Counted from the first letter of the stretch, positions 1 through 7,437 are shown. The stretch: 17,337 nt of DNA from an uncultured Pseudomonadales bacterium (GCA_905478725.1 CAJQJT010000260.1:1-17337), one strand, 5' to 3'. Numbers and translations: made by a program. Notes: generated by a model not told the origin, from the letters alone.

Positions 1-23
1 AGCGTAATCAAACCCCATTCCTT

Positions 24-548
24 TTATAAGGTCACGAGGTCTGCCTGTGTTGTAATGTTTCTCACCAGACCTATCAGTAAATAATGAATCGGTTGAAAGT
101 GATCGGCGGCATCAATCAGTGATGCTGCCGTGAGTGCGGCGACGCCGTAAACACTGGTAGTAATCGCATAACGCTGGCTCACTCGAGCAAGCAGCAAATC
201 AAAATCACCATCTCCAGACAGCAGAACGATCTCATCCGGCGGATTGGCACTGGCTGCGCAATCCATAATATCTATAGCAATGCCCACATCCCAATCCCCC
301 TTTGCCGAACCATCACTGCGCTGAATAAAGGGCTTGAGCTTCACCTCGAAGCCTATTTCTCTAAGTACTTGTTGAAAGCCCCTCTGCCCGGCGTCATTGC
401 GCTCGATGGCATAGGCGTATGCCTGAACAATGTCACCCTGCTCACTGAGCTGACGCCAGAGTTCACGATAGTTAAAGTAACAGCCAAACTGCTCTTTTAC
501 CGTGTAATAAATATTTTGCACATCAACAAACACAGCGATTTTTTTCAC
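24..548 (-). CDS. NYN-domain (DUF88/LabA-like) putative RNase
   Basis: A 174-residue protein made of one NYN domain, the PIN-like fold of the DUF88/LabA family, whose studied members are metal-dependent RNases. The acidic residues of such a site are visible: D9 in the N-terminal FVDVQN motif, D85/D87 and D93 in GDWDVGIAID, and D113/D115 in SGDGDF. No signal peptide or membrane segment is seen, so it should be cytosolic. The start is GTG at 548, with a modest AAGAG ribosome-binding site six bases upstream. It lies 63 bp downstream of the HutC-like gene on the same strand and could be its distal operon partner, but no clear promoter or terminator in the gap settles this. The family call is secure; the substrate is unknown. 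Confidence 0.85.
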   Translation of the reverse strand: MKKIAVFVDVQNIYYTVKEQFGCYFNYRELWRQLSEQGDIVQAYAYAIERNDAGQRGFQQVLREIGFEVKLKPFIQRSDGSAKGDWDVGIAIDIMDCAASANPPDEIVLLSGDGDFDLLLARVSQRYAITTSVYGVAALTAASLIDAADHFQPIHYLLIGLVRNITTQADLVTL

Positions 549-611
549 GTTAGACTCTTTTGATGAATTTTAAGTTTCTTTTTACCACAGTAATCTAATT
601 TTTCGGCGACA

Positions 612-1328
612 TTAGAGCAACAGCTCAGCGCCCACACGACCGTTATCGCCAGAGGCGATGCAGCGACTGACGCTGATCACGCGGGCGTGACTCCAGCTGC
701 GACGGGTTATCTTCATGCAGGGACTGAGTGTCGCCAAACCCAAGGCGCCGGTCACCTCGGCATCGGCAATCACCGCCTGCAGCTGATGCTCAACGCGACT
801 CGGTGCAATAACCCAATCCATGTAGGCCTGAGGACTGACCTTTTGATACTTTTGCTTCAAATAGGCGGGCACCAAACTTGGACTGACAAAACACTCCTCC
901 CACTGCAGCGGAGCAGAGGCAATGGAATGCACCACTACCGAGTGATGGATTGGCTCAGCCTCTGCCAAACCCAGCAGAGCAGCAATGTTCCGTCCTGCGG
1001 CGATCGCTTCTAGAGTGAGAATACGGTTACTGTACTCTGGATTACTGTAATTAAACTGCTGGTTAAAGTCAGGTACTTCCACCACTGAAGCTAGGGACGG
1101 CGGTTGTGTAACAAAAGTACCAGCCCCCACCGAACGCTCAAGTAGACCCTCTTCGGCCAACTCCTGCACAGCCCGGCGCGCGGTCATGCGGCTAACTGAG
1201 AAATCCGCTGATAACTGGGTCTCTGAGGGAATGCGCTCGCCAATCCGCCACAGGCCAGATTCAAGCTGCGCTTTAATATAGCGCTTAATCTGCGCATACC
1301 GAGGAGATGAATCCCTAGCTTGGCTCAT
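612..1328 (-). CDS. hutC: GntR/HutC-family transcriptional repressor
   Basis: A 238-residue one-component regulator. Residues about 8-75 form a GntR winged helix-turn-helix (IPSETQLSADFSVSRMTARR, then GLLERSVGAGTFV). Residues about 95-235 form a UTRA ligand-binding domain. Its C-terminal half has HutC-type signatures (EHQLQAVIADAE, PCMKITRRSWS). In the hut system HutC represses histidine-utilisation genes and responds to urocanate. No hutU, hutH, hutI or hutF gene is present in this window, so the ligand is not certain. The ATG at 1328 is preceded by a weak GGATGA site. Palindromes of the type this family binds lie 18-45 bp upstream of the start and again about 150 bp upstream, which suggests autorepression. 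The GntR/UTRA call is firm; HutC itself is likely but not proven. Confidence 0.8.
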   Translation of the reverse strand: MSQARDSSPRYAQIKRYIKAQLESGLWRIGERIPSETQLSADFSVSRMTARRAVQELAEEGLLERSVGAGTFVTQPPSLASVVEVPDFNQQFNYSNPEYSNRILTLEAIAAGRNIAALLGLAEAEPIHHSVVVHSIASAPLQWEECFVSPSLVPAYLKQKYQKVSPQAYMDWVIAPSRVEHQLQAVIADAEVTGALGLATLSPCMKITRRSWSHARVISVSRCIASGDNGRVGAELLL

Positions 1329-1345
1329 AAAATATCATCCAAATA

Positions 1346-1373
1346 TGTCTATACAATAAAATGGTATATACCA
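1346..1373. promoter_or_regulatory. Candidate operators of the HutC-like repressor (proximal pair)
   Basis: Two adjacent palindromes lie just upstream of the HutC-like start. TGTCTATACA at 1346-1355 is imperfect; TGGTATATACCA at 1362-1373 is a perfect 12-bp palindrome. Both share the GTATA core. Known HutC sites contain a TGTA-N2-TACA type palindrome, so autoregulation is the simplest reading. The centre-to-centre distance is about 17 bp. Binding is inferred, not shown. Confidence 0.5.
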
Positions 1374-1478
1374 ATAGTAATTATCGGGCCGGCACTATTT
1401 TTCGTACTTATGATCAACAATATAGGGAAATACTCAGAGGATAACCATAATAATATTTTCCAGTGAGATAAAATTATC

Positions 1479-1488
1479 TGTATATACA
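1479..1488. promoter_or_regulatory. Candidate distal HutC-type operator TGTATATACA
   Basis: A perfect 10-bp palindrome, TGTATATACA, in the AT-rich 180-bp gap between the GIY-YIG gene and the HutC-like gene. It matches the TGTA-N2-TACA core known for HutC. It is about 150 bp upstream of the hutC-like start, so with the proximal pair it could support looping. The rest of the 1329-1508 gap is AT-rich, with no further gene or clear terminator seen. Confidence 0.45.
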
Positions 1489-1508
1489 ATTGCTAATCGA
1501 AATATATA

Positions 1509-1757
1509 TTAGGGTTTAATCAGGTCTAGCTTATTCTGGCGGGGAAGTTTTTTGATTTGTGCCTCGCGGATGCTGGCGCTGCTGCGGTTGTGGCCACCTT
1601 CGACGAAAACCACCTCTTCAGGACTGCGGCCGCGAAAGTATTTGGCCCCGGCGCGGCCCTTTAGATGTTCGTTAAAGCGCCGCTCAACGTCGGTAGTAAT
1701 GCCGGTATAAATCGACTGGTCGGTGGCCCGAATAAGATAGACAAACCACTCATTCAT
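1509..1757 (-). CDS. Small GIY-YIG nuclease-family protein (YhbQ/UPF0213-like)
   Basis: An 82-residue single-domain GIY-YIG protein. The signature is visible as FVYLI at 5-9 and IYTGIT at 16-21, followed by R26/R27 in ERRFNEH, a KYFRGR segment, and the likely catalytic glutamate E65 in SIREAQIKKL. Family members are small DNA-processing or structure-specific nuclease domains; the cellular role of the short YhbQ type is poorly defined. I start it at the ATG at 1757, not further upstream. That ATG overlaps the TGA of the sprT-like gene in an ATGA junction, which implies translational coupling, and the protein then begins right at the domain. The upstream in-frame extension is simply the sprT region read in another frame. 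Confidence 0.85.
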   Translation of the reverse strand: MNEWFVYLIRATDQSIYTGITTDVERRFNEHLKGRAGAKYFRGRSPEEVVFVEGGHNRSSASIREAQIKKLPRQNKLDLIKP

Positions 1758-2281
1758 GCGCTGGCTGCAATATCGGCGACCAGGAAGCCATGGCAGTATT
1801 GGCAGCAATACTGGGCTCGCCGCTGGAGAATTTTTTTGTGCCGCAGGCTGGTTAACTGGTGAGTTCTGCAGCCACATTTGTAGGCAAACTTAGCATATTG
1901 CCTAACCGGAATACCGGTCAGGTCATAACTGCCGGTAGCTTTGGGCTCGGCACCGAGATCGACCATTACCGACTTCCACTCGACGCCATGGGGTTTGACT
2001 CGGCGCAGACCATAGAGGCAGTCGATAACATAGTGGGCAACTTCGTGGGCGACGGTGTCGCTGAGGCTATCGTCAAAATATTTCGCAAACAACCAGGGGT
2101 TGTAGCGAATACGTCGATTGCGGCCCTTGACCTGATACATACCAGCGCACTTGCCCTTGAGGTCAAAGTCCACTGTTATGGCGTCGAAAGGACGACCGTA
2201 AAGCTGCGCGGCTTTATCAATACAGCGCCCAGTGGCCGCCTCAACTTGGCGCATTTGAAATTCAGTAATTGGCTCGATCAT
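1754..2281 (-). CDS. sprT: SprT-like zinc metalloprotease
   Basis: A 175-residue SprT-family protein. The zincin site HEVAH is at 79-83 (H79, catalytic E80, H83), with a probable third zinc ligand H98 in PHGVEW. A C-terminal zinc ribbon is formed by C136/C138 and CCQYC at 159-163. Related SprT domains (Spartan, Wss1) cleave DNA-protein crosslinks; bacterial SprT is much less studied, so the substrate is inferred. The ATG at 2281 has no strong Shine-Dalgarno. A TATACT box reading this way (2294-2289) lies only a few bases from the start, so a very short leader is possible. It is divergent from the PHP gene (62 bp between starts) and overlaps the downstream GIY-YIG gene by 4 bp. Confidence 0.9.
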   Translation of the reverse strand: MIEPITEFQMRQVEAATGRCIDKAAQLYGRPFDAITVDFDLKGKCAGMYQVKGRNRRIRYNPWLFAKYFDDSLSDTVAHEVAHYVIDCLYGLRRVKPHGVEWKSVMVDLGAEPKATGSYDLTGIPVRQYAKFAYKCGCRTHQLTSLRHKKILQRRAQYCCQYCHGFLVADIAASA

Positions 2282-2343
2282 GAGACTCAGTATACGTGGA
2301 GCGAGCCTGTTACAATACGCAAAAATTCGAGTACTGCTAACAA

Positions 2344-3165
2344 ATGAATATTGATTTCCACTGCCACACTACCGCATCTGACGGCACGCTAGATCCAGCT
2401 GCGCTGATTGCGCTAGCCCGCGAGCGTGAGATCGATATGCTGTCGATTACTGATCACGATACTCTGGCGGCCTATCAGACATTGGGCAATATGGAGACAG
2501 GACTGCGGATTATTCCTGGCATTGAATTATCGAGCCAATGGAACCGTCGCGGCGTACATATAGTGGGCCTCAATGTGGATACCCACAGCAACTCAATCGT
2601 CGAGGCGGTAACAAAGCAATCTAAGGCCCGGGAAGGCCGAGGGGAGATCATTGCCGAAAGGCTTGCAAAGCTCGGTTTTGCCGACTGCCTTGAAGGTGCA
2701 AAGTCATTCTCCAGCGGCCCCCAAGTTGGACGACCACATTTTGCCCAACATCTGGTGTCGATTGGCGCAGTAAGCAATATTCAGCAGGCCTTTAAACGTT
2801 ACCTCGGAGCAGGCAAGGTCGGCGACGTAAAAGATCAATGGGCCGACCCTAAGACTGTGATTGACTGGATACGCGGTGCCGGTGGGGTTGCGGTGCTAGC
2901 CCACCCGACTAAGTACAAATTAACGCGCTCTAAATTAATCGAGCTGATCGCTGCTTTTAAGGCCGCGGGAGGCGAGGCGATGGAGGTTATTTCCGGGGCT
3001 CAGGTGCCGTCACTGACTCGCGATATGGCGCGACTTTGCCGCGACAGTGGGCTCGAGGCTTCCTGCGGCTCGGACTTTCACCAACCCAACCAACCCTGGG
3101 CCTCACTGGGACATGTTGCACCGCTACCAGAAGATTGCGTGCCAGTCTGGCAGCGCTGGCAGTAA
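2344..3165 (+). CDS. rnm: PHP-domain phosphoesterase, RNase AM / 3',5'-nucleoside bisphosphate phosphatase (YciV/TrpH-like)
   Basis: A 273-residue PHP phosphoesterase, close to the usual length of the family (about 280-290). The metal-binding motifs of the PHP fold appear in order: HCH at 6-8, D13, DHD at 37-39, E61 in GIELSS, H187 in AHPTKY, and GSDFH with D244 and H246. E. coli YciV acts on 3',5'-nucleotides such as pAp and trims RNA 5' ends, so a cytosolic phosphatase or 5'-exonuclease is expected. The start ATG at 2344 has no strong Shine-Dalgarno; a TACAAT box at 2311-2316 could be its -10. The TAA stop is followed in the same frame by a 12-bp tandem repeat that stays open for 56 more codons. 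The gene stands alone, divergent from the sprT-like gene. Confidence 0.88.
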   Translation: MNIDFHCHTTASDGTLDPAALIALAREREIDMLSITDHDTLAAYQTLGNMETGLRIIPGIELSSQWNRRGVHIVGLNVDTHSNSIVEAVTKQSKAREGRGEIIAERLAKLGFADCLEGAKSFSSGPQVGRPHFAQHLVSIGAVSNIQQAFKRYLGAGKVGDVKDQWADPKTVIDWIRGAGGVAVLAHPTKYKLTRSKLIELIAAFKAAGGEAMEVISGAQVPSLTRDMARLCRDSGLEASCGSDFHQPNQPWASLGHVAPLPEDCVPVWQRWQ

Positions 3166-3191
3166 CCCTATGAGTCTCTAATTAAGATTCG

Positions 3192-3269
3192 ACTTCAGAG
3201 CCGGTTTAAGAGCCTGTTTAAGAGCCTGTTTAAGAGCCTATTTAAGAGCCCATTCAAGAGCCAACTTAA
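3192..3269. repeat. 12-bp tandem repeat, about 6.5 copies
   Basis: A tandem array with unit GTTTAAGAGCCT. Units at 3204, 3216 and 3228 are identical. Those at 3240 (ATTTAAGAGCCC), 3252 (ATTCAAGAGCCA) and 3192 (ACTTCAGAGCCG) diverge, and a partial copy follows at 3264. Divergence toward the edges is typical of slipped-strand expansion. It lies between the PHP stop and the yibN promoter. The period is a multiple of three, and in the PHP frame the core units read FKSL without a stop. It has no spacers, so it is not CRISPR. Confidence 0.95.
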
Positions 3270-3309
3270 TCCCCAATCTGCAGTGTTAGCTCAAGGTCAA
3301 ATTCCTGTG

Positions 3310-3315
3310 TATACT
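3310..3315 (+). promoter_or_regulatory. Probable -10 box of the yibN-grxC-secB operon
   Basis: TATACT at 3310-3315 is a good -10 hexamer; a -35 at the right distance is weak (TTAGCT). Transcription would start near 3322 and give a leader of about 87 nt. The leader contains a small hairpin, GAGCC-CTCAA-GGCTC, at 3340-3354. The 3166-3408 gap otherwise holds the 12-bp repeat array. Confidence 0.45.
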
Positions 3316-3408
3316 GCGCGCCGCAGAGGCTTTTGAACAGAGCCCTCAAGGCTCCAAAGAATGATATTGGATTGCCTACACAATAATTCTACCAATGGAA
3401 AATACGAC

Positions 3409-3822
3409 GTGAATATTTTTATATTTGTCAGTGAGCAGTGGCTACTTATTTCATTGTTATTTGGACTAATCGGTGTGTTTTTATTCACCGAGCAGAGCAA
3501 AAGCGGTAAAACAATGGGCACAGCTGAGTTGGTGCGCTTGATGAACAACGATCAGGCGGTGGTTGTCGATGTGCGCACCTCAGCAGAGTTTGAGAGTGGC
3601 CATATTCACGGCTCGCGTAACATTCCGCACACCAAGCTCGCTAGCCGAATTGGCGAACTGGAAAAAGTCCGTGGCAAAACCATTGTCATAGTCGATAAGA
3701 TTGGCCAGCACTCCGGCGGCGCCGGCAAGCTGCTGACGAAAGATAACTATGATGCTCGACGCCTAAGCGGCGGCATCAGCGAGTGGCAGGGCGCAAGCTT
3801 GCCTCTTGTATCAGGCAAATAA
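3409..3822 (+). CDS. yibN: Membrane-anchored rhodanese-like protein (YibN-like), lacking the active-site Cys
   Basis: About 137 residues: one N-terminal transmembrane segment (about 8-27) followed by a cytoplasmic rhodanese fold (VVVDVRTSAEFESGHI, then GGISEWQGASLPLVSGK). The loop that carries the catalytic Cys in active rhodaneses reads VIVDKIGQHSGG, with aspartate (D96) in that position and no cysteine anywhere in the chosen protein. Sulfurtransferase activity is therefore unlikely; E. coli YibN, as I recall it, also has a deviating loop here. I chose the GTG at 3409 (GGAA 8 nt upstream) because YibN proteins begin right before the membrane helix. An ATG at 3361 would add 16 residues. It is first in the yibN-grxC-secB order known from E. 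coli. The role is unknown, perhaps a membrane adaptor. Confidence 0.8.
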   Translation: MNIFIFVSEQWLLISLLFGLIGVFLFTEQSKSGKTMGTAELVRLMNNDQAVVVDVRTSAEFESGHIHGSRNIPHTKLASRIGELEKVRGKTIVIVDKIGQHSGGAGKLLTKDNYDARRLSGGISEWQGASLPLVSGK

Positions 3823-3841
3823 TTGACCGCCTGATCTCTCT

Positions 3842-3859
3842 CGCCACTATTGAGTGGCG
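3842..3859. other. Intercistronic hairpin upstream of grxC
   Basis: A perfect 7-bp inverted repeat, CGCCACT-ATTG-AGTGGCG, lies in the 54-bp gap between yibN and grxC, ending 6 nt before the grxC ribosome-binding site (AAGGA at 3866-3870). There is no T-run, so it is not an intrinsic terminator. It could be an mRNA processing or stability element. Confidence 0.5.
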
Positions 3860-3876
3860 CTACCCAAGGAATTTTC

Positions 3877-4161
3877 ATGTCTCAAGTTGTACTATACGGC
3901 ACACGTTTCTGCCCTTTCTGCACTGCCGCACGTCGGTTACTCACAGCCAAAGGCATCGATTACCAAGATATATCAGTTGACAACAATCCCGAATTGCGGG
4001 GCAAACTGATCGCCAAGAGTGGACGCAATACAGTGCCACAGGTTTGGTTTGGCAATCAGCATATTGGTGGCTTCGATGAGCTGCGCGATTTAGAACGTCA
4101 GGACACTTTTGATGCCAAACTCCAGGCTGGGGTTGAAAGCGGTGAAACAGTCTCCATATAA
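3877..4161 (+). CDS. grxC: Glutaredoxin 3 (GrxC)
   Basis: A 94-residue monothiol-reductant protein of the dithiol glutaredoxin class. The redox motif is C12-P-F-C15; most GrxC have CPYC, so Y is replaced by F. The cis-proline TVP is at 52-54 and the glutathione-binding GGFDEL is at 64-69. It reduces disulfides and glutathione mixed disulfides in the cytoplasm. The start at 3877 is fixed by AAGGA six bases upstream and by the beginning of the thioredoxin fold; an in-frame ATG at 3850 lies inside an intercistronic hairpin and is unlikely. It sits between yibN and secB, the E. coli order. Confidence 0.95.
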   Translation: MSQVVLYGTRFCPFCTAARRLLTAKGIDYQDISVDNNPELRGKLIAKSGRNTVPQVWFGNQHIGGFDELRDLERQDTFDAKLQAGVESGETVSI

Positions 4162-4202
4162 GAGGCTATCAACATACAATTATTATATTTAAGGGTTCAA
4201 TC

Positions 4203-4721
4203 ATGACTGACGAAACGACTACTGCCCCAGAAGCAGCCAGCGAAGAAAAAGCACCGGCCCCTAAGTTTGCCGTGCAGCGAATTTATGTAAAAGACCTCTC
4301 ATTTGAGACTCCCCAGGGCGCAGCTGCTTTTCAGAAGCAGTGGACTCCGAAGGTAAATCAAGATCTGAGTACCAAGACCAATAAGATTGCCGATGGCGTT
4401 TATGAAGTTGCTCTGCGTATCACCGTGACGGTCAAAGATAACGAAGAGACAATTTATCTGATCGAAGTAGACCAGGCTGGCCTGTTTACAGTCGAAGGTT
4501 TGGAAGGTGGTCAGCTGGCACAGGTACTCAACGTGACTTGCCCAAGCATGTTACTGCCCTATGCTCGCGAGACCATTGACAGCACTTTGACCAAAGGCTC
4601 ATTTCCTCCGTTGATGATTCCACCGATTAATTTCGAAGCGCTATTCGCCTCTGCAGTTCAACAGGCAGCAGCGAAGCAAGAAGCGGAAACAGAAGCAGCA
4701 CCAGAGAGCAGCACTCACTGA
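4203..4721 (+). CDS. secB: Protein-export chaperone SecB
   Basis: A 172-residue SecB. The family core runs from about residue 22 (FAVQRIYVKDLSFETP) through the SecA-contact region LNVTCPSMLLPYARE (about 109-123) to PPINFEALF. SecB tetramers keep preproteins unfolded and deliver them to SecA at the inner membrane. The acidic, Ala/Glu-rich ends (residues 1-20 and 155-172) are longer than in E. coli SecB (155 residues) and are probably disordered tails. The ATG at 4203 has AAGGG seven bases upstream. It is last in yibN-grxC-secB; gpsA, which follows secB in E. coli, is absent here and a terminator follows instead. Confidence 0.97.
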   Translation: MTDETTTAPEAASEEKAPAPKFAVQRIYVKDLSFETPQGAAAFQKQWTPKVNQDLSTKTNKIADGVYEVALRITVTVKDNEETIYLIEVDQAGLFTVEGLEGGQLAQVLNVTCPSMLLPYARETIDSTLTKGSFPPLMIPPINFEALFASAVQQAAAKQEAETEAAPESSTH

Positions 4722-4745
4722 TCAGCAGATAACCGCTGACCAAAT

Positions 4746-4780
4746 AAAAAACCCCGCCTTGTTTGAGAGCGGGGTTTTTT
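4746..4780. terminator. Bidirectional intrinsic terminator between secB and ntrC
   Basis: The stem ACCCCGC (4751-4757) pairs with GCGGGGT (4769-4775) around an 11-nt loop. It is flanked by an A-run on the left (4746-4750) and a T-run on the right (4775-4780). It can end secB transcripts (+) and, with the mirrored A-run, ntrBC transcripts (-). Confidence 0.9.
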
Positions 4781-4828
4781 ATTGCCCGATGGTTTTTCAA
4801 TTATCAGGCCGATATTGTTCAACCAGCC

Positions 4829-6247
4829 TTAAAGAGCTTGATTCTCCATCTGATATTCTTGCAGCTTGCGGGTCAATGTATTGCGCCCCCAACCCAGCAG
4901 TTCAGCGGCATCCTTTTTACGACCACTGGTATGAGCCAAAGCGGTTTCAATCATGGTGCGTTCAAAATCAGGTACAGCCTGAGACAGGATATCCCTGCGC
5001 CCAGACTTGAGCTCGCGCTCACTCCAGCGACGCAACATCTGCTGCCAATCGCCCTGCACACGCAATTCACTGCCAGCCTCTTCAACCTTAAGTTCTGGAG
5101 GCAAATCCGTTAACAGCACTTCGCGACCTGCGGCCATCACGGTGAGCCAGCGACAAATATTCTCTAGCTGGCGAACATTGCCCGGCCATTCCATTGCGCA
5201 GAAAAAATCTTCCGCTTCTTGGGACAGCACTTTAGGCTCCATCTCAAGCTCTTTGGCGGCGCGATGAAAAAAGTGTGTCATCAGCTGAGGGATATCTTCG
5301 CGTCGATCCGAGAGTTTCGGCAGATGAACACGAATAACATTAATACGGTGATAAAGATCTTCGCGAAAGCGGTTGCTCTCTACCAACTCTTCTAGGTTTT
5401 GGTGAGTTGCGGCAATGATCCGCACATCCACTTTCACCGAAATGTGGCCGCCGACCCTGTAGAACTCACCATCGGCTAAAACTCGTAACAGGCGGGTCTG
5501 CGCCTCAGGTGGCATATCGCCAATTTCGTCGAGGAATAGGGTACCGCCATTGGCCTGCTCAAAGCGACCTTCACGGCGCTGAGCAGCACCGGTAAAGGCA
5601 CCTTTTTCGTGGCCAAACAGCTCCGATTCAATCAGGTCATGGGGAATGGCGGCCATATTCAAGGCGATAAATTTAGAATTGCGGCGCGGGCTGTGTTTGT
5701 GCAGCGCATGGGCTACTAGCTCCTTACCGGTTCCCGACTCACCATTAATCAACACGGTGATATTGGAATTTGAGAGGCGGCCAATAGCGCGAAAGACTTC
5801 CTGCATGGCCGGTGCTTCACCAATAATTTCCTGGGTCGGAATGGATTCGCGGGGAACGTCTTGAGGTTTTTGTTCGCGAGCAAAGGTAACGCCACGGCGG
5901 GCTACATCTACCAGCTCGTCCAGATCAAAAGGCTTTGGCAGGTATTCAAAAGCACCACCCTGATAGGCGGCCACAGCACTGTCGAGATCCGAGTGGGCGG
6001 TGGTGATGATCACCGGGATACCAGGTTGTGTGGAGTGAATCTGCTTAAGCAGCTCAAGGCCGTCGATGCCGGGCATACGAATATCGGAGATAATAATCTC
6101 GGGCAGGGATGACTGGAGAGCTACTAACAGGTCGTCGCCATTTTCAAAGCTTCGCACTTCGATGCCTTCGCGAGAAATTGCCTTCTCCATTACCCAGCGC
6201 AGCGAGCGGTCGTCTTCGGCTATCCAAATTTCTGATGTGCTGTTCAT
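4829..6247 (-). CDS. ntrC: Nitrogen regulatory response regulator NtrC (sigma54 activator)
   Basis: A 472-residue NtrC (GlnG). The receiver domain has E11/D12, phospho-acceptor D55 in ISDIRMPG, T82/T83 and K104. The AAA+ domain has Walker A GESGTGKE at 169-176, the sigma54-contacting GAFTGA loop at 216-221, Walker B GTLFLDE at 235-241, and an arginine-finger region near [11 protein letters not shown] Fis-type helix-turn-helix ends the protein (about 441-463). Phosphorylated NtrC binds GCACC-N5-GGTGC enhancers and drives sigma54 promoters under nitrogen limitation. The ATG at 6247 is one base after the ntrB TAG, with AAAGG inside the end of ntrB, so the two are coupled. Candidate target sites are visible upstream of ntrB and glnA. 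Confidence 0.97.
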   Translation of the reverse strand: MNSTSEIWIAEDDRSLRWVMEKAISREGIEVRSFENGDDLLVALQSSLPEIIISDIRMPGIDGLELLKQIHSTQPGIPVIITTAHSDLDSAVAAYQGGAFEYLPKPFDLDELVDVARRGVTFAREQKPQDVPRESIPTQEIIGEAPAMQEVFRAIGRLSNSNITVLINGESGTGKELVAHALHKHSPRRNSKFIALNMAAIPHDLIESELFGHEKGAFTGAAQRREGRFEQANGGTLFLDEIGDMPPEAQTRLLRVLADGEFYRVGGHISVKVDVRIIAATHQNLEELVESNRFREDLYHRINVIRVHLPKLSDRREDIPQLMTHFFHRAAKELEMEPKVLSQEAEDFFCAMEWPGNVRQLENICRWLTVMAAGREVLLTDLPPELKVEEAGSELRVQGDWQQMLRRWSERELKSGRRDILSQAVPDFERTMIETALAHTSGRKKDAAELLGWGRNTLTRKLQEYQMENQAL

Positions 6248-6248
6248 G

Positions 6249-7325
6249 CTATGCCTTTATCGGTAGATAAATGGAGAATCGAGTACTGCCCGGCTCTGAG
6301 TCACATTCAATAACGCCCTGATGAACATTGATTGCAGATTGGGCGATGGATAAACCCAACCCGGTGCCCTCACTGCGGCCACTGACCATAGGGAAGAATA
6401 CTCGCTCTTTGATATCCTCAGAAATACCCGGCCCGGTATCCATAATATCGAGCCTACATAGCGCTTTGTGATGGTGACCCGCAACGGTGAAGTTACGTTG
6501 AATTCTTGTTTTTAATGTTAGTCGCCGCTGCGGCAGATCCGACTCGAGCATTGCCTGCATGGCATTGCGCGCAACGTTTAAGACTGACTGAATCAGCTGT
6601 TCACGATCGCCTGAGAGATCGGGAATACTGGGGTCATAATCCCGCTGAACGATCAGGGCGCCCTGCACCTCAACCTCGATCAATGTGGCCACATGCTCGG
6701 TCACTTCATGGATATTGATCGGGGCAAACTTCGGCAGCTGACTGGGGCCCAACAGTCGATCAACGAGATTTCTAAGGCGATCGGTTTCGGTGGTAATTAT
6801 CTGACAGAGCTCAGAGGTCTCGCTGTTGATCTCGGTGCCGGAAATTTCCTGAGCCAACAACTGCGCCGCACCGCGAATACCGCCGAGAGGATTTTTAATC
6901 TCATGAGCCAAACCGCGAATAAGGCTTCTTGATGTGTCGTGAACAGAGAGTAATGCTTCCTCGCGGTTAATGCGCAAAATACGATCCACCGGCTGCATTT
7001 CCATTAACACCCACCGATCTGGGCCAATGCTTATGGGGGTAACCGTGTAATCCACCTGGGAAGACTCGACCCCCAGGCCACGAAGAAACTCATGGCGCAG
7101 AGTCAGCGCTCGCCCAAACTCAAGCGCCTCACGCAATGTCTGGCGCGCGGTTTCATCATCATCAAACAGATCGCTTACCGCTGAACCACGCAGACGCGCA
7201 CTCCCGGCTTGAAGCAGGGCTTCGGCGGCGGGATTGATATAGTCGATCAATAGGCTCTGATCAATCAGCAACACTGCAGTATTGAGATTATCCAGCAGCA
7301 ATCTATGTAGTTGATCTGAGGTCAT
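6249..7325 (-). CDS. ntrB: Nitrogen sensor histidine kinase NtrB
   Basis: A 358-residue soluble kinase (GlnL). An N-terminal PAS domain (about 5-115) precedes the dimerisation/phosphotransfer helix with H141 in LAHEIKNPLGG. The HATPase domain follows, with N-box N254 in NVARNAMQAM, G1 DTGPGI at 296-301 and G2 GTGLGL at 320-325. There is no membrane segment, as expected for a kinase controlled by PII protein. It phosphorylates NtrC when nitrogen is scarce. The ATG at 7325 has AGGA four to five bases upstream. It is the first gene of ntrBC. The 235-bp region upstream carries an NtrC site and a sigma54-like promoter, so it is probably transcribed independently of glnA. Confidence 0.96.
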   Translation of the reverse strand: MTSDQLHRLLLDNLNTAVLLIDQSLLIDYINPAAEALLQAGSARLRGSAVSDLFDDDETARQTLREALEFGRALTLRHEFLRGLGVESSQVDYTVTPISIGPDRWVLMEMQPVDRILRINREEALLSVHDTSRSLIRGLAHEIKNPLGGIRGAAQLLAQEISGTEINSETSELCQIITTETDRLRNLVDRLLGPSQLPKFAPINIHEVTEHVATLIEVEVQGALIVQRDYDPSIPDLSGDREQLIQSVLNVARNAMQAMLESDLPQRRLTLKTRIQRNFTVAGHHHKALCRLDIMDTGPGISEDIKERVFFPMVSGRSEGTGLGLSIAQSAINVHQGVIECDSEPGSTRFSIYLPIKA

Positions 7326-7420
7326 AAGTTCCTAGTCGAATCCAGTAAGAGTCAGCATGGGGTTTTCGCAGCAGGTATCTCTGAATGCTGCGGAGACTAT
7401 TTGGCCTCCATAGAATGTCC

Positions 7421-7437
7421 TGCAATAAGCAAGCCAA
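7421..7437 (-). promoter_or_regulatory. Putative sigma54 (-24/-12) promoter of ntrBC
   Basis: Read on the minus strand the site is TTGGCTTGCTTATTGCA. It has the invariant GG and GC with exactly 10 bases between them and a good TTGCA at -12; the -24 element deviates (TGGCTT instead of TGGCAC). Transcription would start near 7410, giving a leader of about 85 nt before ntrB. An NtrC site is centred about 124 bp upstream, which is normal enhancer geometry. Confidence 0.7.

Noticed and set aside
1859..2347. 162-residue open frame on the plus strand
   Set aside because: It is antisense to the sprT-like gene, which has clear zincin and zinc-ribbon motifs; no domain is recognisable in the antisense product.
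3192..3269. Repeat array as a possible CRISPR
   Set aside because: Units of 12 bp are directly adjacent with no spacers and no cas genes are nearby.
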